Source: Enterococcus villorum (GTDB lineage: Bacteria; Bacillota; Bacilli; Lactobacillales; Enterococcaceae). Taken from it: a DNA stretch of 64,000 nucleotides. Every line of letters starts with the position of its first letter. Within the stretch, counting starts at the first letter, position 1. The position numbers and the translations under genes were made by a program. This document shows positions 26,253-38,260 of this stretch, in pieces. The stretch lies in contig NZ_BJWF01000011.1 of NCBI RefSeq assembly GCF_007990225.1, forward strand, positions 1 to 64,000, written 5' to 3'. The notes beneath the pieces were generated by a model. It was given only the letters and a program-made list of their open reading frames with translations, did no database searches and was not told the origin of the DNA.

Positions 26253-26272
26253 TTCTAGGTTTTTCTCATCTA

Positions 26273-28771
26273 CTATTCTTCTGGTTGATCTGGTGATATT
26301 TCGCCGACAACTTCTGTCGAATTACCTATTTCTTCCGTTGCTTCTGGTTCAACTGCCGCCATTGTGACCACTTTCGTATCAGCTTCCATCTTGATTAAGC
26401 GCACGCCTAATGTAGCACGTCCTGTCTGAGAAACGGTGGATACATTAAATCGAATGATGACCCCTTTATCGGTAATGATCATAATATCTTCTTTCCCAAC
26501 TACCGTTGCTAATCCAGCGAGTGGACCATTTTTTTCAGTGATATTGGCAGTCTTGATTCCTTTACCACCGCGTCCTTTCACTGGATACTCAGTGACTTTC
26601 GTTCGTTTACCGTATCCTTTTTCAGTAATAATTAAGACTTCATGATCTTCGTTCATTAAGGCAGCGCCCACTACATAATCATCTTCTCTCAAACGAATGC
26701 CTCTAACACCAGATGCTGTTCGTCCCATATCACGAACGGCTTCTTCTGCAAACGTGACCGAGTAGCCATTATGAGTACCAATAATAATATTCGACTTGCC
26801 GTCTGTAAGTAGGACATTGACTAATTCGTCCTCTTCTTTTAAGCCAATCGCAATCAATCCATTACTTCTAATATTCGCAAATGCTGTGACTGTTGTTCGT
26901 TTAACAGTACCTTGACGAGTAGTAAAGAAAAGATAGTGTCCTTCTTCTGCTTGCCCAGTTACAGCAATGATTGCTTGGATTTTTTCGCTAGAGTCAATTC
27001 CAAGTAAATTAATAATTGGAATCCCTTTGGCTGTTCTCCCATATTCTGGAATTTCATATCCTTTTGCACGATAAACTTTTCCGTTATTTGTGAAGAACAA
27101 TAAAGTGTCATGGGTTGAACAAGAAACGAGATTTTTGACAAAATCATCATTATGAACGCCCATTCCTTGGACACCACGACCTCCACGGCGTTGAGCTCTA
27201 AATTCATTATTTGCTAGACGTTTGATATAACCATTATTCGTTAATGTAATAACGATTTCTTCTTCCTCGATTAAATCTTCATCTTCAAGACTTAATACTT
27301 CACCAACGAGTAGTTCCGTACGGCGCTTATCACCAAAACGTTGATTCAATTCAGCGAGTTCTGTTTTGATAATTTCTGTCACGCGTTCTGGTCTGGCAAG
27401 GATGTCTGTTAAATCTTCAATCAAACGCAATAATTCTTGGTATTCATTTTCAATTTTCTCACGTTCCAAACCAGTCAAACGACGTAAACGCATATCTAAA
27501 ATCGCTTGTGCTTGACGATCGGATAATTCAAAACGTTCAATCATTGTTGATTTTGCTTCATCATCCGATTTAGAACCACGAATAATCGCAATAATTTCAT
27601 CAATATGGTCTAAGGCAATCCGTAAACCTTCTAAGATGTGTGCACGTGCTTCTGCTTTTTCTTTTTCAAAGATTGTACGGCGAGTGATGACTTCTCGTTG
27701 ATGTTCGATATAATTTTCAAGTATTTGTTTTAAACTTAATACTTTAGGAACACCCTTTTCAATCGCCAACATATTAAATCCAAATGAATTTTGCAAAGAA
27801 GTTAGTTTATATAAATTATTTAAGATAACTGATGCACTTGCATCACGCCGAATATCAATAACAATACGCATGCCTTCACGAGAAGATTCATCTCGTAAAT
27901 CTGTGATACCTTCAATCCGTTTGTCTCGGTGTAATTCAGAAATACGTTCAATTAATTTTGCTTTATTCACCATATAAGGAAGTTCTGTAACGATAATACG
28001 TTCTTTTCCATTAGGCATTTCTGTAATTTCTACTTTTGCACGAACAGTAATGGAACCTTTCCCTGTTTCATAAGCTCGACGAATACCAGATTTCCCCATC
28101 ACCAGTCCACCTGTTGGAAAATCTGGACCAGGTAGGACTTCCATTAATTCATTCGTCGTCACCTCTGGATTATCCATTAATAAATCAATCGCCGCTACTA
28201 CTTCAGATAAATTATGAGGGGGAATATTTGTCGCCATTCCGACCGCAATTCCGGTTGTACCATTCACTAACAGGTTCGGAAAGCGTGCAGGAAGTACAAT
28301 TGGCTCTTTTTCTGTGTCATCATAGTTACTTTGAAAGTCTACCGTATTTTTATTAATATCACGTAACATTTCTGTTGCAATTTTACTCATCCGAGCTTCG
28401 GTATACCGCATGGCCGCTGCTCCGTCTCCATCGACAGAACCAAAGTTTCCGTGACCATCGACAAGCATATAACGATAGCTAAATGGTTGTGCCATCCGTA
28501 CCATGGATTCATATATGGCACTGTCTCCATGAGGATGATACTTACCCATAACATCCCCAACAATTCTGGCAGATTTTTTGTGGGCTTTATCTGGTGTCAC
28601 ACCTAATTCATTCATCCCGTATAAAATACGTCGATGCACGGGTTTTAAACCATCTCGAACATCCGGTAGTGCACGAGCTACAATAACACTCATCGCATAA
28701 TCGATGAAGGAGTCTTTCATTTCGCTAGTTAGATTGACATCATGGATGTTCTCTCTGATTTCTTCACTCAT
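26273..28771 (-). CDS. gyrA: DNA gyrase subunit A
   Basis: 832 residues; breakage-reunion subunit of gyrase. The active-site Tyr lies in [12 protein letters not shown], and six C-terminal beta-pinwheel repeats include the GyrA box [11 protein letters not shown]. The quinolone-resistance region [20 protein letters not shown] has the Ser and Glu associated with susceptibility. Follows gyrB by 19 bases in one operon. The acidic tail [19 protein letters not shown] is usual. Confidence 0.98.
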   Translation of the reverse strand: MSEEIRENIHDVNLTSEMKDSFIDYAMSVIVARALPDVRDGLKPVHRRILYGMNELGVTPDKAHKKSARIVGDVMGKYHPHGDSAIYESMVRMAQPFSYRYMLVDGHGNFGSVDGDGAAAMRYTEARMSKIATEMLRDINKNTVDFQSNYDDTEKEPIVLPARFPNLLVNGTTGIAVGMATNIPPHNLSEVVAAIDLLMDNPEVTTNELMEVLPGPDFPTGGLVMGKSGIRRAYETGKGSITVRAKVEITEMPNGKERIIVTELPYMVNKAKLIERISELHRDKRIEGITDLRDESSREGMRIVIDIRRDASASVILNNLYKLTSLQNSFGFNMLAIEKGVPKVLSLKQILENYIEHQREVITRRTIFEKEKAEARAHILEGLRIALDHIDEIIAIIRGSKSDDEAKSTMIERFELSDRQAQAILDMRLRRLTGLEREKIENEYQELLRLIEDLTDILARPERVTEIIKTELAELNQRFGDKRRTELLVGEVLSLEDEDLIEEEEIVITLTNNGYIKRLANNEFRAQRRGGRGVQGMGVHNDDFVKNLVSCSTHDTLLFFTNNGKVYRAKGYEIPEYGRTAKGIPIINLLGIDSSEKIQAIIAVTGQAEEGHYLFFTTRQGTVKRTTVTAFANIRSNGLIAIGLKEEDELVNVLLTDGKSNIIIGTHNGYSVTFAEEAVRDMGRTASGVRGIRLREDDYVVGAALMNEDHEVLIITEKGYGKRTKVTEYPVKGRGGKGIKTANITEKNGPLAGLATVVGKEDIMIITDKGVIIRFNVSTVSQTGRATLGVRLIKMEADTKVVTMAAVEPEATEEIGNSTEVVGEISPDQPEE

Positions 28772-28790
28772 CTTTTTTCCTCCTTCATGA

Positions 28791-30737
<1,947 letters not shown>

Positions 30738-31859
30738 TTAGCTTTCTTCTCCTTTTATTTCCCCTTGCTGAACATAAAAAACTTCTGGTTCAACGGTCAT
30801 TTTATTTTTTACATGATCAAGAGTCGTCGTTGTTAAGAACGTCTGTACTTTCCCTTCAATTGTGTTTAATAAGTGTAGCTGTCGATTGTCATCTAATTCA
30901 CTCATCACATCATCAAGTAAGAGGATTGGATATTCTCCTGTTTCCTCTTTGATCAAATCAATCTCAGCCAATTTGACACTTAAAGCGGTGGTTCTTTGTT
31001 GTCCTTGAGAACCATAAGTTTGCACATTTTTCTGATTGACGAAAAAAGAAAGATCATCACGATGTGGTCCAATCGTTGTCGTTCCACGAAACATATCTTT
31101 CTTTTTATTTTGATTCAACAACTCTAAAAATTGTGTCTGGATTTCTTCTTGTGACTGCGTGTTTAAAGAAGAAAACACAGTAACATATTCAATCTTTAAC
31201 TGTTCTTTTTCCTGTGTAATCTGTTGATGCAATGTGTTCGCCCAAAATTCCAACCTTTGAACAAACTGTTCTCTTGCTTTCAGCACTTTACTACCAAAAT
31301 CAGCCAGCTGTTCAGATAAGATATCTAGATAAAGTAAATCTGTTTGCTTTTTTTCATTTAGTTGTTTCAAGTATTGGTTTCTTTGTTTTAAGATTCCTTG
31401 ATATTGCACCAAATCGTAAAGATAAATTGGATTGATTTGTCCCAATTCCATATCAAGAAATTTTCGTCTGACTTGCGGGCTACCTTTCACAAGCGAAAGG
31501 TCTTCTGGTGCAAACAATATGACATTTAATTGCCCAACATAGCTACTTAATTTTTTCTGTTCAATATAATTAATTTTTGTCTTGCGACCTTTTTTTGAAA
31601 GTAAAATTTCTAAAGGGATTTTAGAGGAACCTCTGCTGACTTCTCCTTGAATCAATGCTTGTTCTTCTGACCATCCAATTAATTCTTGTTCACTACTTGT
31701 ACGGTGACTTCTAGTCATAGCCAAGACATAGATGCTTTCTAAAAGATTCGTCTTACCTTGTGCATTTTCTCCCAAAAAAATGACAAGATTTTTAGAAAAT
31801 TCGATCTGCAATTCCTGATAGTTTCGATAATTTTTTAGATAAAGCTTATTCAGCCTCAT
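30738..31859 (-). CDS. recF: DNA replication and repair protein RecF
   Basis: About 373 residues. SMC-like ATPase that helps load RecA at gaps: Walker A GENAQGKTNLLESI near residue 31, signature SQGQQRTTALSVKLAE, Walker B ILLLDDVMSELD. The start MRLNKLYLKNYRNY fits the family; ATG at 31859 is better spaced from AAGGA than the ATG six bases upstream. It overlaps the end of yaaA by 14 bases, so the two are coupled. Confidence 0.97.
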   Translation of the reverse strand: MRLNKLYLKNYRNYQELQIEFSKNLVIFLGENAQGKTNLLESIYVLAMTRSHRTSSEQELIGWSEEQALIQGEVSRGSSKIPLEILLSKKGRKTKINYIEQKKLSSYVGQLNVILFAPEDLSLVKGSPQVRRKFLDMELGQINPIYLYDLVQYQGILKQRNQYLKQLNEKKQTDLLYLDILSEQLADFGSKVLKAREQFVQRLEFWANTLHQQITQEKEQLKIEYVTVFSSLNTQSQEEIQTQFLELLNQNKKKDMFRGTTTIGPHRDDLSFFVNQKNVQTYGSQGQQRTTALSVKLAEIDLIKEETGEYPILLLDDVMSELDDNRQLHLLNTIEGKVQTFLTTTTLDHVKNKMTVEPEVFYVQQGEIKGEES

Positions 31860-32088
31860 TATCATTTATTCCTTTTTTTACCATAAAAAAAGTCCCTACT
31901 TCTGGAACTTCAACCATCATGCCGGGATAAAGTTTTCGTCCACGACGATTCTCCGGTTCGCCGTCTACCAAGACAGTGTTTTCAGCTAAATACCATTTTG
32001 CTTGTCCACCACTGCTAATAACTGTGACTTCTTTTAGCATTTGACCCAACGTCATAAATTCTGTATTTAGAATGACTTGTTGTTTCAA
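31846..32088 (-). CDS. yaaA: S4-domain RNA-binding protein YaaA
   Basis: 80 residues with one S4-like domain (LKEVTVISSGGQAKWYLAE, VDGEPENRRGRKLYPGM). It has its usual position between dnaN and recF. YaaA is linked to ribosome assembly in Bacillus. Ends by overlapping recF. Confidence 0.92.
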   Translation of the reverse strand: MKQQVILNTEFMTLGQMLKEVTVISSGGQAKWYLAENTVLVDGEPENRRGRKLYPGMMVEVPEVGTFFMVKKGINDNEAE

Positions 32089-32211
32089 TGTTCATCCCTC
32101 ATTTTCATTAATAAATGTATACTCTATTATACCTTTTTTTAAGGAAGAAAACAAATTTATCCATATATTTTTCCATATGAGACGATTTAAGCGAAAAAAG
32201 GTGATTTAAAC

Positions 32212-32266
32212 AAAAAGAAACAAAAAGCCTTAAAATTGATTTTATGGCTTTTTGTTTCTCTTTTTT
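32212..32266 (-). terminator. Terminator between dnaN and yaaA
   Basis: AGAAACAAAAAGCC pairs with GGCTTTTTGTTTCTCTTTTTT around TTAAAATTGATTTTAT. It separates the dnaA-dnaN transcript from yaaA-recF-gyrB-gyrA. Confidence 0.85.
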
Positions 32267-32304
32267 GTTTTTTCATTTTCTTTTCATATTCAAGAAAAGT
32301 TCGT

Positions 32305-33435
32305 TTAATTTGTACGTACTGGTGTGATCAATTGAATAAATTGTTCGCCTTCTTCTGTTGGTTCTAAGGTAAACGGGCGGATAGAGGAAATAAATTTCAC
32401 TTTGATACTCATGTCTCCAAATGCACGTAATGCAGCTTTCATGTAATCTGGATTAAATGAAATATCTAAAGGATCGCCACTACTTGCTACATAATTTAAA
32501 CTTTCTTCTACTTTTCCGATTTCAGGTGAGTTTCCATATAAAACCACTGCATCAGATTGGATAGATAAACGAACGATATTGTTACGACCTTCATGAGACA
32601 ACAAGGAAGCACGTTCAATGGCTGCAAGGAAACTTGGAACAGAAAACTCAACTTCTGTATTAAAACTTGAAGGAATCAGACGATTGGTATCAGGATAGTT
32701 TCCTTCCAACAAACGAGAATAGAAATACATATTTTCTGTTTTAAAAAGCACTTGATTCTCCATAATGCTGATCTCAACAATTTCTTCTTCGTTGACTAAA
32801 GAACGAGAAAGTTCAGTCAAACTTTTTCCTGGAATGACAATATCAAATTGATCAGCTGCTTGTTCTACTGGAATCACTCGTTGGCTTAAACGGTGTGAGT
32901 CAGTCGCTACAGCCAAAAGAGAATTATTTTCTAAAATAAAATGAACTCCCGTCAGAATTGGACGGCTTTCATGCTGAGAAACAGCAAAAACTGTTTCATT
33001 GATTAATTTTGTTAGAACATGAACAGGTAATTTCATTTGATTATGACTTTCAATTACAGGCAAATGAGGATAGTTCTCTGCATCTAACCCATTGACTAAA
33101 AAGTTTGCTTTTCCTGAAGTAATAGCTACTTGTTTGTTTTCTAAAACTTCCAAAGTGAAGGTATCTTCAGGCAATCGTCGAATGATTTCACTAAAGAAAC
33201 GAGCCTGTAATACGATTGAACCAGTGGATTCAATTTGCATTTGAGCTTTTTCATTTTCGACAGACAATAAGGTTTCAATAGAGATATCTGCATTGCTACC
33301 TGTCAGAGTTAATCCTTCTTGTGTCAAAGTAATTTTTACTCCAGTCAAAATGGGAATGGTTGTTTTACTTGAAATAGCTCGCTGAACAGTTTGCAGTTCT
33401 TGCATAAAACTTGCGCGGTTTAAAGTAACTTTCAT
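32305..33435 (-). CDS. dnaN: DNA polymerase III sliding clamp (beta subunit)
   Basis: 376 residues forming three similar clamp domains. Signatures: SFMQELQTVQRAISSKTTIPIL at the start, SRPILTGVHF near residue 155, FNPDYMKAALRAF near 315, and the end IQLITPVRTN. Conventional position after dnaA, with a DnaA-box-containing gap between. Confidence 0.98.
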   Translation of the reverse strand: MKVTLNRASFMQELQTVQRAISSKTTIPILTGVKITLTQEGLTLTGSNADISIETLLSVENEKAQMQIESTGSIVLQARFFSEIIRRLPEDTFTLEVLENKQVAITSGKANFLVNGLDAENYPHLPVIESHNQMKLPVHVLTKLINETVFAVSQHESRPILTGVHFILENNSLLAVATDSHRLSQRVIPVEQAADQFDIVIPGKSLTELSRSLVNEEEIVEISIMENQVLFKTENMYFYSRLLEGNYPDTNRLIPSSFNTEVEFSVPSFLAAIERASLLSHEGRNNIVRLSIQSDAVVLYGNSPEIGKVEESLNYVASSGDPLDISFNPDYMKAALRAFGDMSIKVKFISSIRPFTLEPTEEGEQFIQLITPVRTN

Positions 33436-33509
33436 AGGAACTCTCCTTTAGATTATTGATTTATTATTAGTTAATATAAAATAATAAAAGTATTAGGTAC
33501 TGTTGATTC

Positions 33510-33601
33510 TGTGGAAAACTAGGAAAACGTAAGAAATAAAAGAAAAAACAGCTGTGGAAAAGGTGTGCATAACTTTTGCTCTTTTTTTCTTTTTATCCAC
33601 A
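33510..33601. promoter_or_regulatory. DnaA-box cluster between dnaA and dnaN (second part of oriC)
   Basis: One exact box TTATCCACA at 33593-33601 and two near matches, TGTGGAAAA at 33510-33518 and 33553-33561. A DnaA-box cluster on each side of dnaA is the bipartite origin pattern of Bacillus subtilis. Confidence 0.65.
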
Positions 33602-33623
33602 AAGCGTTTTTTCGTTTTTTTAA

Positions 33624-34958
33624 TTAATTTAGAAGAAAATTTTTGATTTCCGATATCTCGTTTTGCATGCTGACACTCGATTCAATTAAGTGTTGGATTT
33701 TTTCATGAGCATGAATCACTGTTGTGTGATCTTTGCCTCCAAATTCGGCTCCAATCTTTGGTAAAGAACTATCGGTTAATTCTCTGGCTAAATACATAGC
33801 AATTTGTCTGGGTACTACAATTGTTTTTACTCGTTTCTTTCCTTTTAGATCCTTTAATTGGATATGGTAATATTTTGCTACTTCTTCTTGGATCTGTAAG
33901 ATAGAAAGCTGTGGATGCCCTTTGCCAGATTTTAGCGTTTTTAGTGCATCAGCTGCTAGACTAGTTGATATATCTTCACTATTCATTGCTGCAAATGCTT
34001 GTACTCGAACCAATGCTCCTTCTAATTCACGAATATTGGAATCAATCTGACCAGCAATATAACTAAGTGTATCATCAGGAATTTCTAAACGTTCAGCCGC
34101 CGCTTTTTTCCGTAAAATAGCTGTTCTAGTTTCTAAATCGGGTGGCGTGATGTCTACGGATAGCCCCCAAGCAAAACGAGAAACTAAGCGTTCTTGTAAT
34201 TTTGGTATCTCATTTGGTAAGCGATCACTGGTTAAGACGATTTGTTTTCCTTCATTGTAAAGTGCATTAAAAGTATGGAAAAATTCTTCTTGAGTGGCTT
34301 CTTTTTCAGCAAAAAATTGAATGTCATCTACTAGTAAAAGATCAACATTTCGGTATTCTTGGCGAAATTCTTCCGCTGTTTTGTTTTGGATCGAGTTAAT
34401 AAAATCATTGGCGAATGTTTCACTACTAACGTATTTGACCTTTGCATCAGGCTGGCTTAATAGCATTTGATGTCCGATTGCATGCATTAAGTGTGTTTTA
34501 CCAAGCCCGACACCACCATAAAAGAATAAAGGATTATAAATAGAGCCGGGATCTTCTGCTACAACTAAAGCTGCAGCATGTGCCATTTGGTTACCTTTTC
34601 CAATAACAAAAGTGTCAAATGTGTATTTAGAATTTAACATCGCCTTTTTTATTGGATTAGCTATAGAGATTTTTGGACTTTTTATTTCTTCAACGATTTC
34701 TTGCTCGACTTCATCACCCGTGACAAAACGTGGGATGATCTCTTTTCCTGTTAACATATAGCCAACTTCAACAATTTTTGTTGTCAGGTTTTTTTCCCAA
34801 TATTCTTTGTGAATTTTACTTGGGACTTCGACCACTAATTGACTCTGATCCAGCGAACGAGGATGAGCAGTTTCAATCCACGTATTATAACTCGCTGGAG
34901 AAAGATCTTTTTGATAATTTGTCTTTAATTCGTTCCATAAAGCATCGAGGGATACCAT
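33624..34958 (-). CDS. dnaA: Chromosomal replication initiator DnaA
   Basis: 444 residues. Domain I at the start ([21 protein letters not shown]), an AAA+ domain III with Walker [16 protein letters not shown] near residue 150 and Walker [11 protein letters not shown], and the DNA-binding domain IV ending with [15 protein letters not shown] (the DnaA signature). The ATG at 34958 follows AAGGAGGAAG. DnaA boxes lie in front of and behind the gene, implying autoregulation. Confidence 0.98.
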   Translation of the reverse strand: MVSLDALWNELKTNYQKDLSPASYNTWIETAHPRSLDQSQLVVEVPSKIHKEYWEKNLTTKIVEVGYMLTGKEIIPRFVTGDEVEQEIVEEIKSPKISIANPIKKAMLNSKYTFDTFVIGKGNQMAHAAALVVAEDPGSIYNPLFFYGGVGLGKTHLMHAIGHQMLLSQPDAKVKYVSSETFANDFINSIQNKTAEEFRQEYRNVDLLLVDDIQFFAEKEATQEEFFHTFNALYNEGKQIVLTSDRLPNEIPKLQERLVSRFAWGLSVDITPPDLETRTAILRKKAAAERLEIPDDTLSYIAGQIDSNIRELEGALVRVQAFAAMNSEDISTSLAADALKTLKSGKGHPQLSILQIQEEVAKYYHIQLKDLKGKKRVKTIVVPRQIAMYLARELTDSSLPKIGAEFGGKDHTTVIHAHEKIQHLIESSVSMQNEISEIKNFLLN

Positions 34959-34984
34959 ATAAGGCTTCCTCCTTCATTAAAAAG

Positions 34985-35370
34985 TGAATAACTAGTACTA
35001 ATTTATCATTTTTCTTTATAGTTTTCCACAGAAAGAAAGGAAAAAATTTTTTATTTACAATTATCCACAAAATTAAAAGGAACAAATAAAGAAAAAATCA
35101 CAACGAGGAAAAATAGTTATCCACATGAGTAATTAACAGGTGGATAATTAGGAGAAATGTAAAGATTTACTTATGTGACTGTGGATAAAAAACATGAATT
35201 TATCAATAGTTTTAAGCGTTAATTCACAAGAAAATAGGAGGTTGTGGATTATTTTTTTTACAGCTGTTTATTCTGTGTAAAAAGGGGGTGTTTTTCGTTG
35301 TGGATATTTATTGTGTATAACTTTTTCCACAACGAAATCACACGCGAAAAAAAAGAATTGTGGAAAAACG
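34985..35370. other. oriC: oriC: DnaA-box cluster between dnaA and rpmH
   Basis: Exact DnaA boxes TTATCCACA at 35061-35069, 35117-35125 and, inverted, 35180-35188. One-mismatch or related boxes at 35022, 35139, 35243, 35299, 35323 and 35359. The flanks are very AT-rich. Genes to the left read left and genes to the right read right, as expected for diverging forks. Confidence 0.93.
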
Positions 35371-35406
35371 AAAGGATCATTTTGAGAAGTTTCCTTTTAT
35401 TTTATA

Positions 35407-35436
35407 TTGACAAAATAGCTCATTTGTCGTTATACT
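35407..35436 (+). promoter_or_regulatory. Promoter of rpmH
   Basis: TTGACA (35407-35412), 18-base spacer, TATACT (35431-35436), directly right of the DnaA boxes. Confidence 0.85.
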
Positions 35437-35490
35437 ATCAAAGTATGTCTGTGTTTAAACAGTAGATAAGAAATTTTGGAGGTGGAATAC

Positions 35491-35625
35491 ATGAAAAGAA
35501 CATACCAACCAAATAAACGTAAACGTCAAAAAGTTCACGGATTCCGTAAACGTATGAGCACTAAAAATGGTCGTCGTGTTTTAGCTAGTCGTCGCCGTAA
35601 AGGAAGAAAAGTTCTTTCAGCTTAA
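35491..35625 (+). CDS. rpmH: 50S ribosomal protein L34
   Basis: 44 residues, extremely basic: [20 protein letters not shown] then [20 protein letters not shown] and VLSA. ATG at 35491 after TTGGAGGTGG. First gene rightward from oriC, as in almost all bacteria, followed by its own terminator. Confidence 0.98.
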   Translation: MKRTYQPNKRKRQKVHGFRKRMSTKNGRRVLASRRRKGRKVLSA

Positions 35626-35626
35626 G

Positions 35627-35652
35627 CCACTGGGGTTACAGTGGTTTTTTTT
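35627..35652 (+). terminator. Terminator after rpmH
   Basis: CCACTG-GGGTTA-CAGTGG followed by eight T, two bases past the stop; probably partial, since rnpA follows closely. Confidence 0.85.
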
Positions 35653-35741
35653 ATGTCCTTTTTTAGGGAAATGATGAACGAACAACAGGAATATGTTATG
35701 ATTATGGACGTAAGTGAGAGATAGTAAAGGAAAGAAAGCGA

Positions 35742-36098
35742 ATGAAAAAAGCGTATCGAGTGAAGAAAGAACGAGAATTTCAAAACGTATTTCATACAGG
35801 GACATCATTTGCCAATCGTAAATTTGTTGTTTATCGATTAGAAAAAAAAGAACAGCCGCATTTTCGTGTGGGGCTTTCAGTCGGTAAAAAAGTAGGCAAT
35901 GCTGTGTACCGTAATGATGTAAAGCGTAAGATTCGTGCGGCGATCTATTCTATAAAAGATAGGATCGATCCGGAATTGGATTTTATCGTGATTGCAAGAC
36001 CAAGTGTCAAGGGACTAACTTACGATGAAATTCGTTCCAATCTAGTCCATGTCTTAAAACTTGCAAAAATAATCGATAGAGAGGAAAAGAGTGAGTGA
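35742..36098 (+). CDS. rnpA: Ribonuclease P protein component
   Basis: 118 residues. The start KKAYRVKKEREFQNVFHTG and the central RNR-type motif GLSVGKKVGNAVYRNDVKRKI define the family; the protein helps RNase P RNA mature tRNA 5' ends. The stop overlaps the GTG start of yidC by four bases (GTGA). Confidence 0.97.
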   Translation: MKKAYRVKKEREFQNVFHTGTSFANRKFVVYRLEKKEQPHFRVGLSVGKKVGNAVYRNDVKRKIRAAIYSIKDRIDPELDFIVIARPSVKGLTYDEIRSNLVHVLKLAKIIDREEKSE

Positions 36099-36916
36099 AG
36101 AAATACAAACGTTTACTTTTAATGGCAGGCATTATTAGTTTAGTCATCGTCTTGTCTGGTTGTGGAACTGGGGAAGTAAGTGCACAAAGTACAGGAATTT
36201 GGGATCGCTACATCGTTTATTATTTTGCAGAGGCGATTAAGGCGCTGTCTTTTGGTAATGCAGGAATTGGGATTATTTTGTTTACTTTAATCATTCGTGT
36301 GATCTTAATGCCTTTGATGCATTTTCAAACAAAAAGCATGCGAAAAACCCAAGAACTTCAACCCAAACTAAAAGCACTGCAACAAGAATACAGCTCAAAG
36401 GATCCTGAAACACAAAGTAAATTACGTGAGGCACAGCAAAGATTGTATGCTGAAAACAACGTCAATCCCTATGCTGGATGTTTACCGTTATTAGTACAGA
36501 TGCCGATTTTGATGGCGTTATGGCAATCTATTTCACGGGTACCAGAATTAAAACAAGGTCATTTTTTATGGTTAAACCTAGGAACAGCTGATCCAACGTT
36601 TATTTTACCAATTCTTGCCGCAGTATTTACCTTTGCAAGTACGTACTTAAGTAGTATGAGCCAAATTGAATCCAATGCGTCAATGAAGATCATGAATTTT
36701 GCTATGCCGGTGATGATCTTAGTCATGGGGGTAAATCTAGCAAGTGGTCTGTCCTTGTACTGGGTAATATCAAATGCTTTTCAAGTCGTGCAAACGCTCA
36801 TTATTAATAATCCATTTAAAATTAGAAAAGAGCGAGAAGAAGAAGCACAACGTATTCGTGAAAAAGAACGAGCATTGAAAAAAGCAATGAGTCCAAAGAA
36901 AAAACGTAAAAAATAA
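36095..36916 (+). CDS. yidC: Membrane protein insertase YidC (lipoprotein type)
   Basis: 273 residues, GTG start. The signal peptide ends in the lipobox LSGCG (Cys at about residue 23), typical of Gram-positive YidC/SpoIIIJ. Five transmembrane helices follow; the first has the conserved Arg of the hydrophilic groove in TLIIRVILMPLM. The tail is strongly basic (SPKKKRKK). Translationally coupled to rnpA and followed by jag. Confidence 0.96.
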   Translation: MKKYKRLLLMAGIISLVIVLSGCGTGEVSAQSTGIWDRYIVYYFAEAIKALSFGNAGIGIILFTLIIRVILMPLMHFQTKSMRKTQELQPKLKALQQEYSSKDPETQSKLREAQQRLYAENNVNPYAGCLPLLVQMPILMALWQSISRVPELKQGHFLWLNLGTADPTFILPILAAVFTFASTYLSSMSQIESNASMKIMNFAMPVMILVMGVNLASGLSLYWVISNAFQVVQTLIINNPFKIRKEREEEAQRIREKERALKKAMSPKKKRKK

Positions 36917-36930
36917 GGGAGGGAATGCTA

Positions 36931-37734
36931 ATGCCGATTTATGAAGCTGCGACAATTGATGAAGCGCTCCAACTTGGGTTGAAAGATTTAGGGTTGGATA
37001 AAGAAGAAGTAGAAATCGAAATACTTGATGAAGGCAAGAAGGGATTTCTTGGAATTGGACGGAAAAACGCCCAACTTAAGATAGAACCTTCTATTAGTGA
37101 GACTATTTCAGAAGCAATTGAAGAAACGGTGGAAGAAGTTTTAGAAGAACCTTCAGAAAAAACTTTAGAAGAAACTGAAACAACAGAAACAACAGAAACC
37201 TTCATTGAAGAAAAATCAAAAGAAGTGCAAGAAGAAGTAAGTGAGTTAGGTGATGAAGCAGCTTTAACGGAATTAGCAGTCTATCTGACGAACATTACGA
37301 AACAATTGGAAGCTCCTGCATTAGTAAAAATAAAGCGAGAGACAAATCTCATCGTTTTTCAATTAGAAACGCAAAAACAGGGGATTTTAATTGGGAAACA
37401 TGGAAAAACATTAAATGCATTACAGTATTTAGCACAAGTTTTTATCCATCGTATGGCCAAAAATAAATTATCTGTGGTTGTGAATGTCGGGAACTACCGC
37501 GAAAAAAGACAAGAAATTATTCAACGTCTGGCAGATCGTACCGCCGAAAAGGCAATTCGAACTGGACAACCGGTATTTTTAGAACCGATGCCCGCTTTTG
37601 AAAGAAAACAAATTCACGCAGTTTTAAGTAAGAATGAATATGTTAAAACTCATTCTGAAGGGGATGAACCTTATCGTTACCTTGTTGTAGAGCCTGTTAA
37701 AAAGCGTCTAACAGTAAGTGACGATTTAGGTTAA
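36931..37734 (+). CDS. jag: RNA-binding protein Jag/KhpB
   Basis: 267 residues from ATG 36931 (better spaced from AGGGAGGG than ATG 36925). It has a Jag N-terminal domain (MPIYEAATIDEALQLGL), a Glu/Thr-rich linker at about 60-100, a KH domain with GILIGKHGKTLNALQYL, and an R3H domain (RKQIHAVLSKNEYV.. EPYRYLVVEP). Partners KhpA in RNA binding and cell-wall elongation control. Confidence 0.95.
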   Translation: MPIYEAATIDEALQLGLKDLGLDKEEVEIEILDEGKKGFLGIGRKNAQLKIEPSISETISEAIEETVEEVLEEPSEKTLEETETTETTETFIEEKSKEVQEEVSELGDEAALTELAVYLTNITKQLEAPALVKIKRETNLIVFQLETQKQGILIGKHGKTLNALQYLAQVFIHRMAKNKLSVVVNVGNYREKRQEIIQRLADRTAEKAIRTGQPVFLEPMPAFERKQIHAVLSKNEYVKTHSEGDEPYRYLVVEPVKKRLTVSDDLG

Positions 37735-37748
37735 CAAAGGATTAAACA

Positions 37749-37777
37749 TTGACAAACTTTTTTAAACAAAGTATATT
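37749..37777 (+). promoter_or_regulatory. Near-consensus promoter just after jag
   Basis: TTGACA (37749-37754), exactly 17 bases, TATATT (37772-37777), placed 15 bases beyond the jag stop with no gene immediately following. Confidence 0.8.
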
Positions 37778-37783
37778 TTAGTA

Positions 37784-37872
37784 GAAATCATTCTTATCGG
37801 AGTATACGATGTTTAAGTAGTCTTACTTTGGTACAAGAAAGCGCATGAAGCCTGGCTTCATGCGCTTTTTTT
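37784..37872 (+). ncRNA. Candidate small RNA, about 89 nt
   Basis: The predicted RNA begins seven bases after the -10 and ends at a perfect terminator: GCGCATGAAGCC-T-GGCTTCATGCGC (37841-37865) followed by seven T. The only ATG frame stops after three codons (ATG TTT AAG TAG), so it is not coding. The single-stranded part TCTTACTTTGGTACAAGAAA could be the base-pairing region. No known family was recognised. Confidence 0.65.
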
Positions 37873-38101
37873 GTATAATTATTTTTAAAAATTTGAGGAT
37901 TGTTTCAGTAAAGACTTGAGAGAAAAATACAGAGTGTCAACTGAGGCTTTCTTCGCTTTTTGATGAGCAGTATAGTTGTTGTTTCCATTATCTTATAAGT
38001 TTGGTCACAGATGTCCATTTCAAAAATAAAAATTGACTTACCTGAAAAAACTTAAACTTATTGTTTTTTATTTCATTCTAATGGGTACATATGCCTAAAT
38101 A

Positions 38102-38148
38102 AACTAACCTCAAGGCCTGATAACTAAGGTTTTTGAGGTTAGTTTTTT
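38102..38148 (+). terminator. Intrinsic terminator without an assigned gene
   Basis: AACTAACCTCA pairs with TGAGGTTAGTT and TTTTTT follows. The stretch 37873-38101 before it shows no convincing frame, so it may end a second short RNA or read-through from the jag side. Confidence 0.75.
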
Positions 38149-38260
38149 CGTGTATGAATAACGGAATTAGCTTGTTTTTTGTTAGATAACAATTTATATG
38201 TCACAAAGTACCAAATAGCAACGACATACTTTTCAAAAAAGTGAAGGAAGTGTGACGTAA

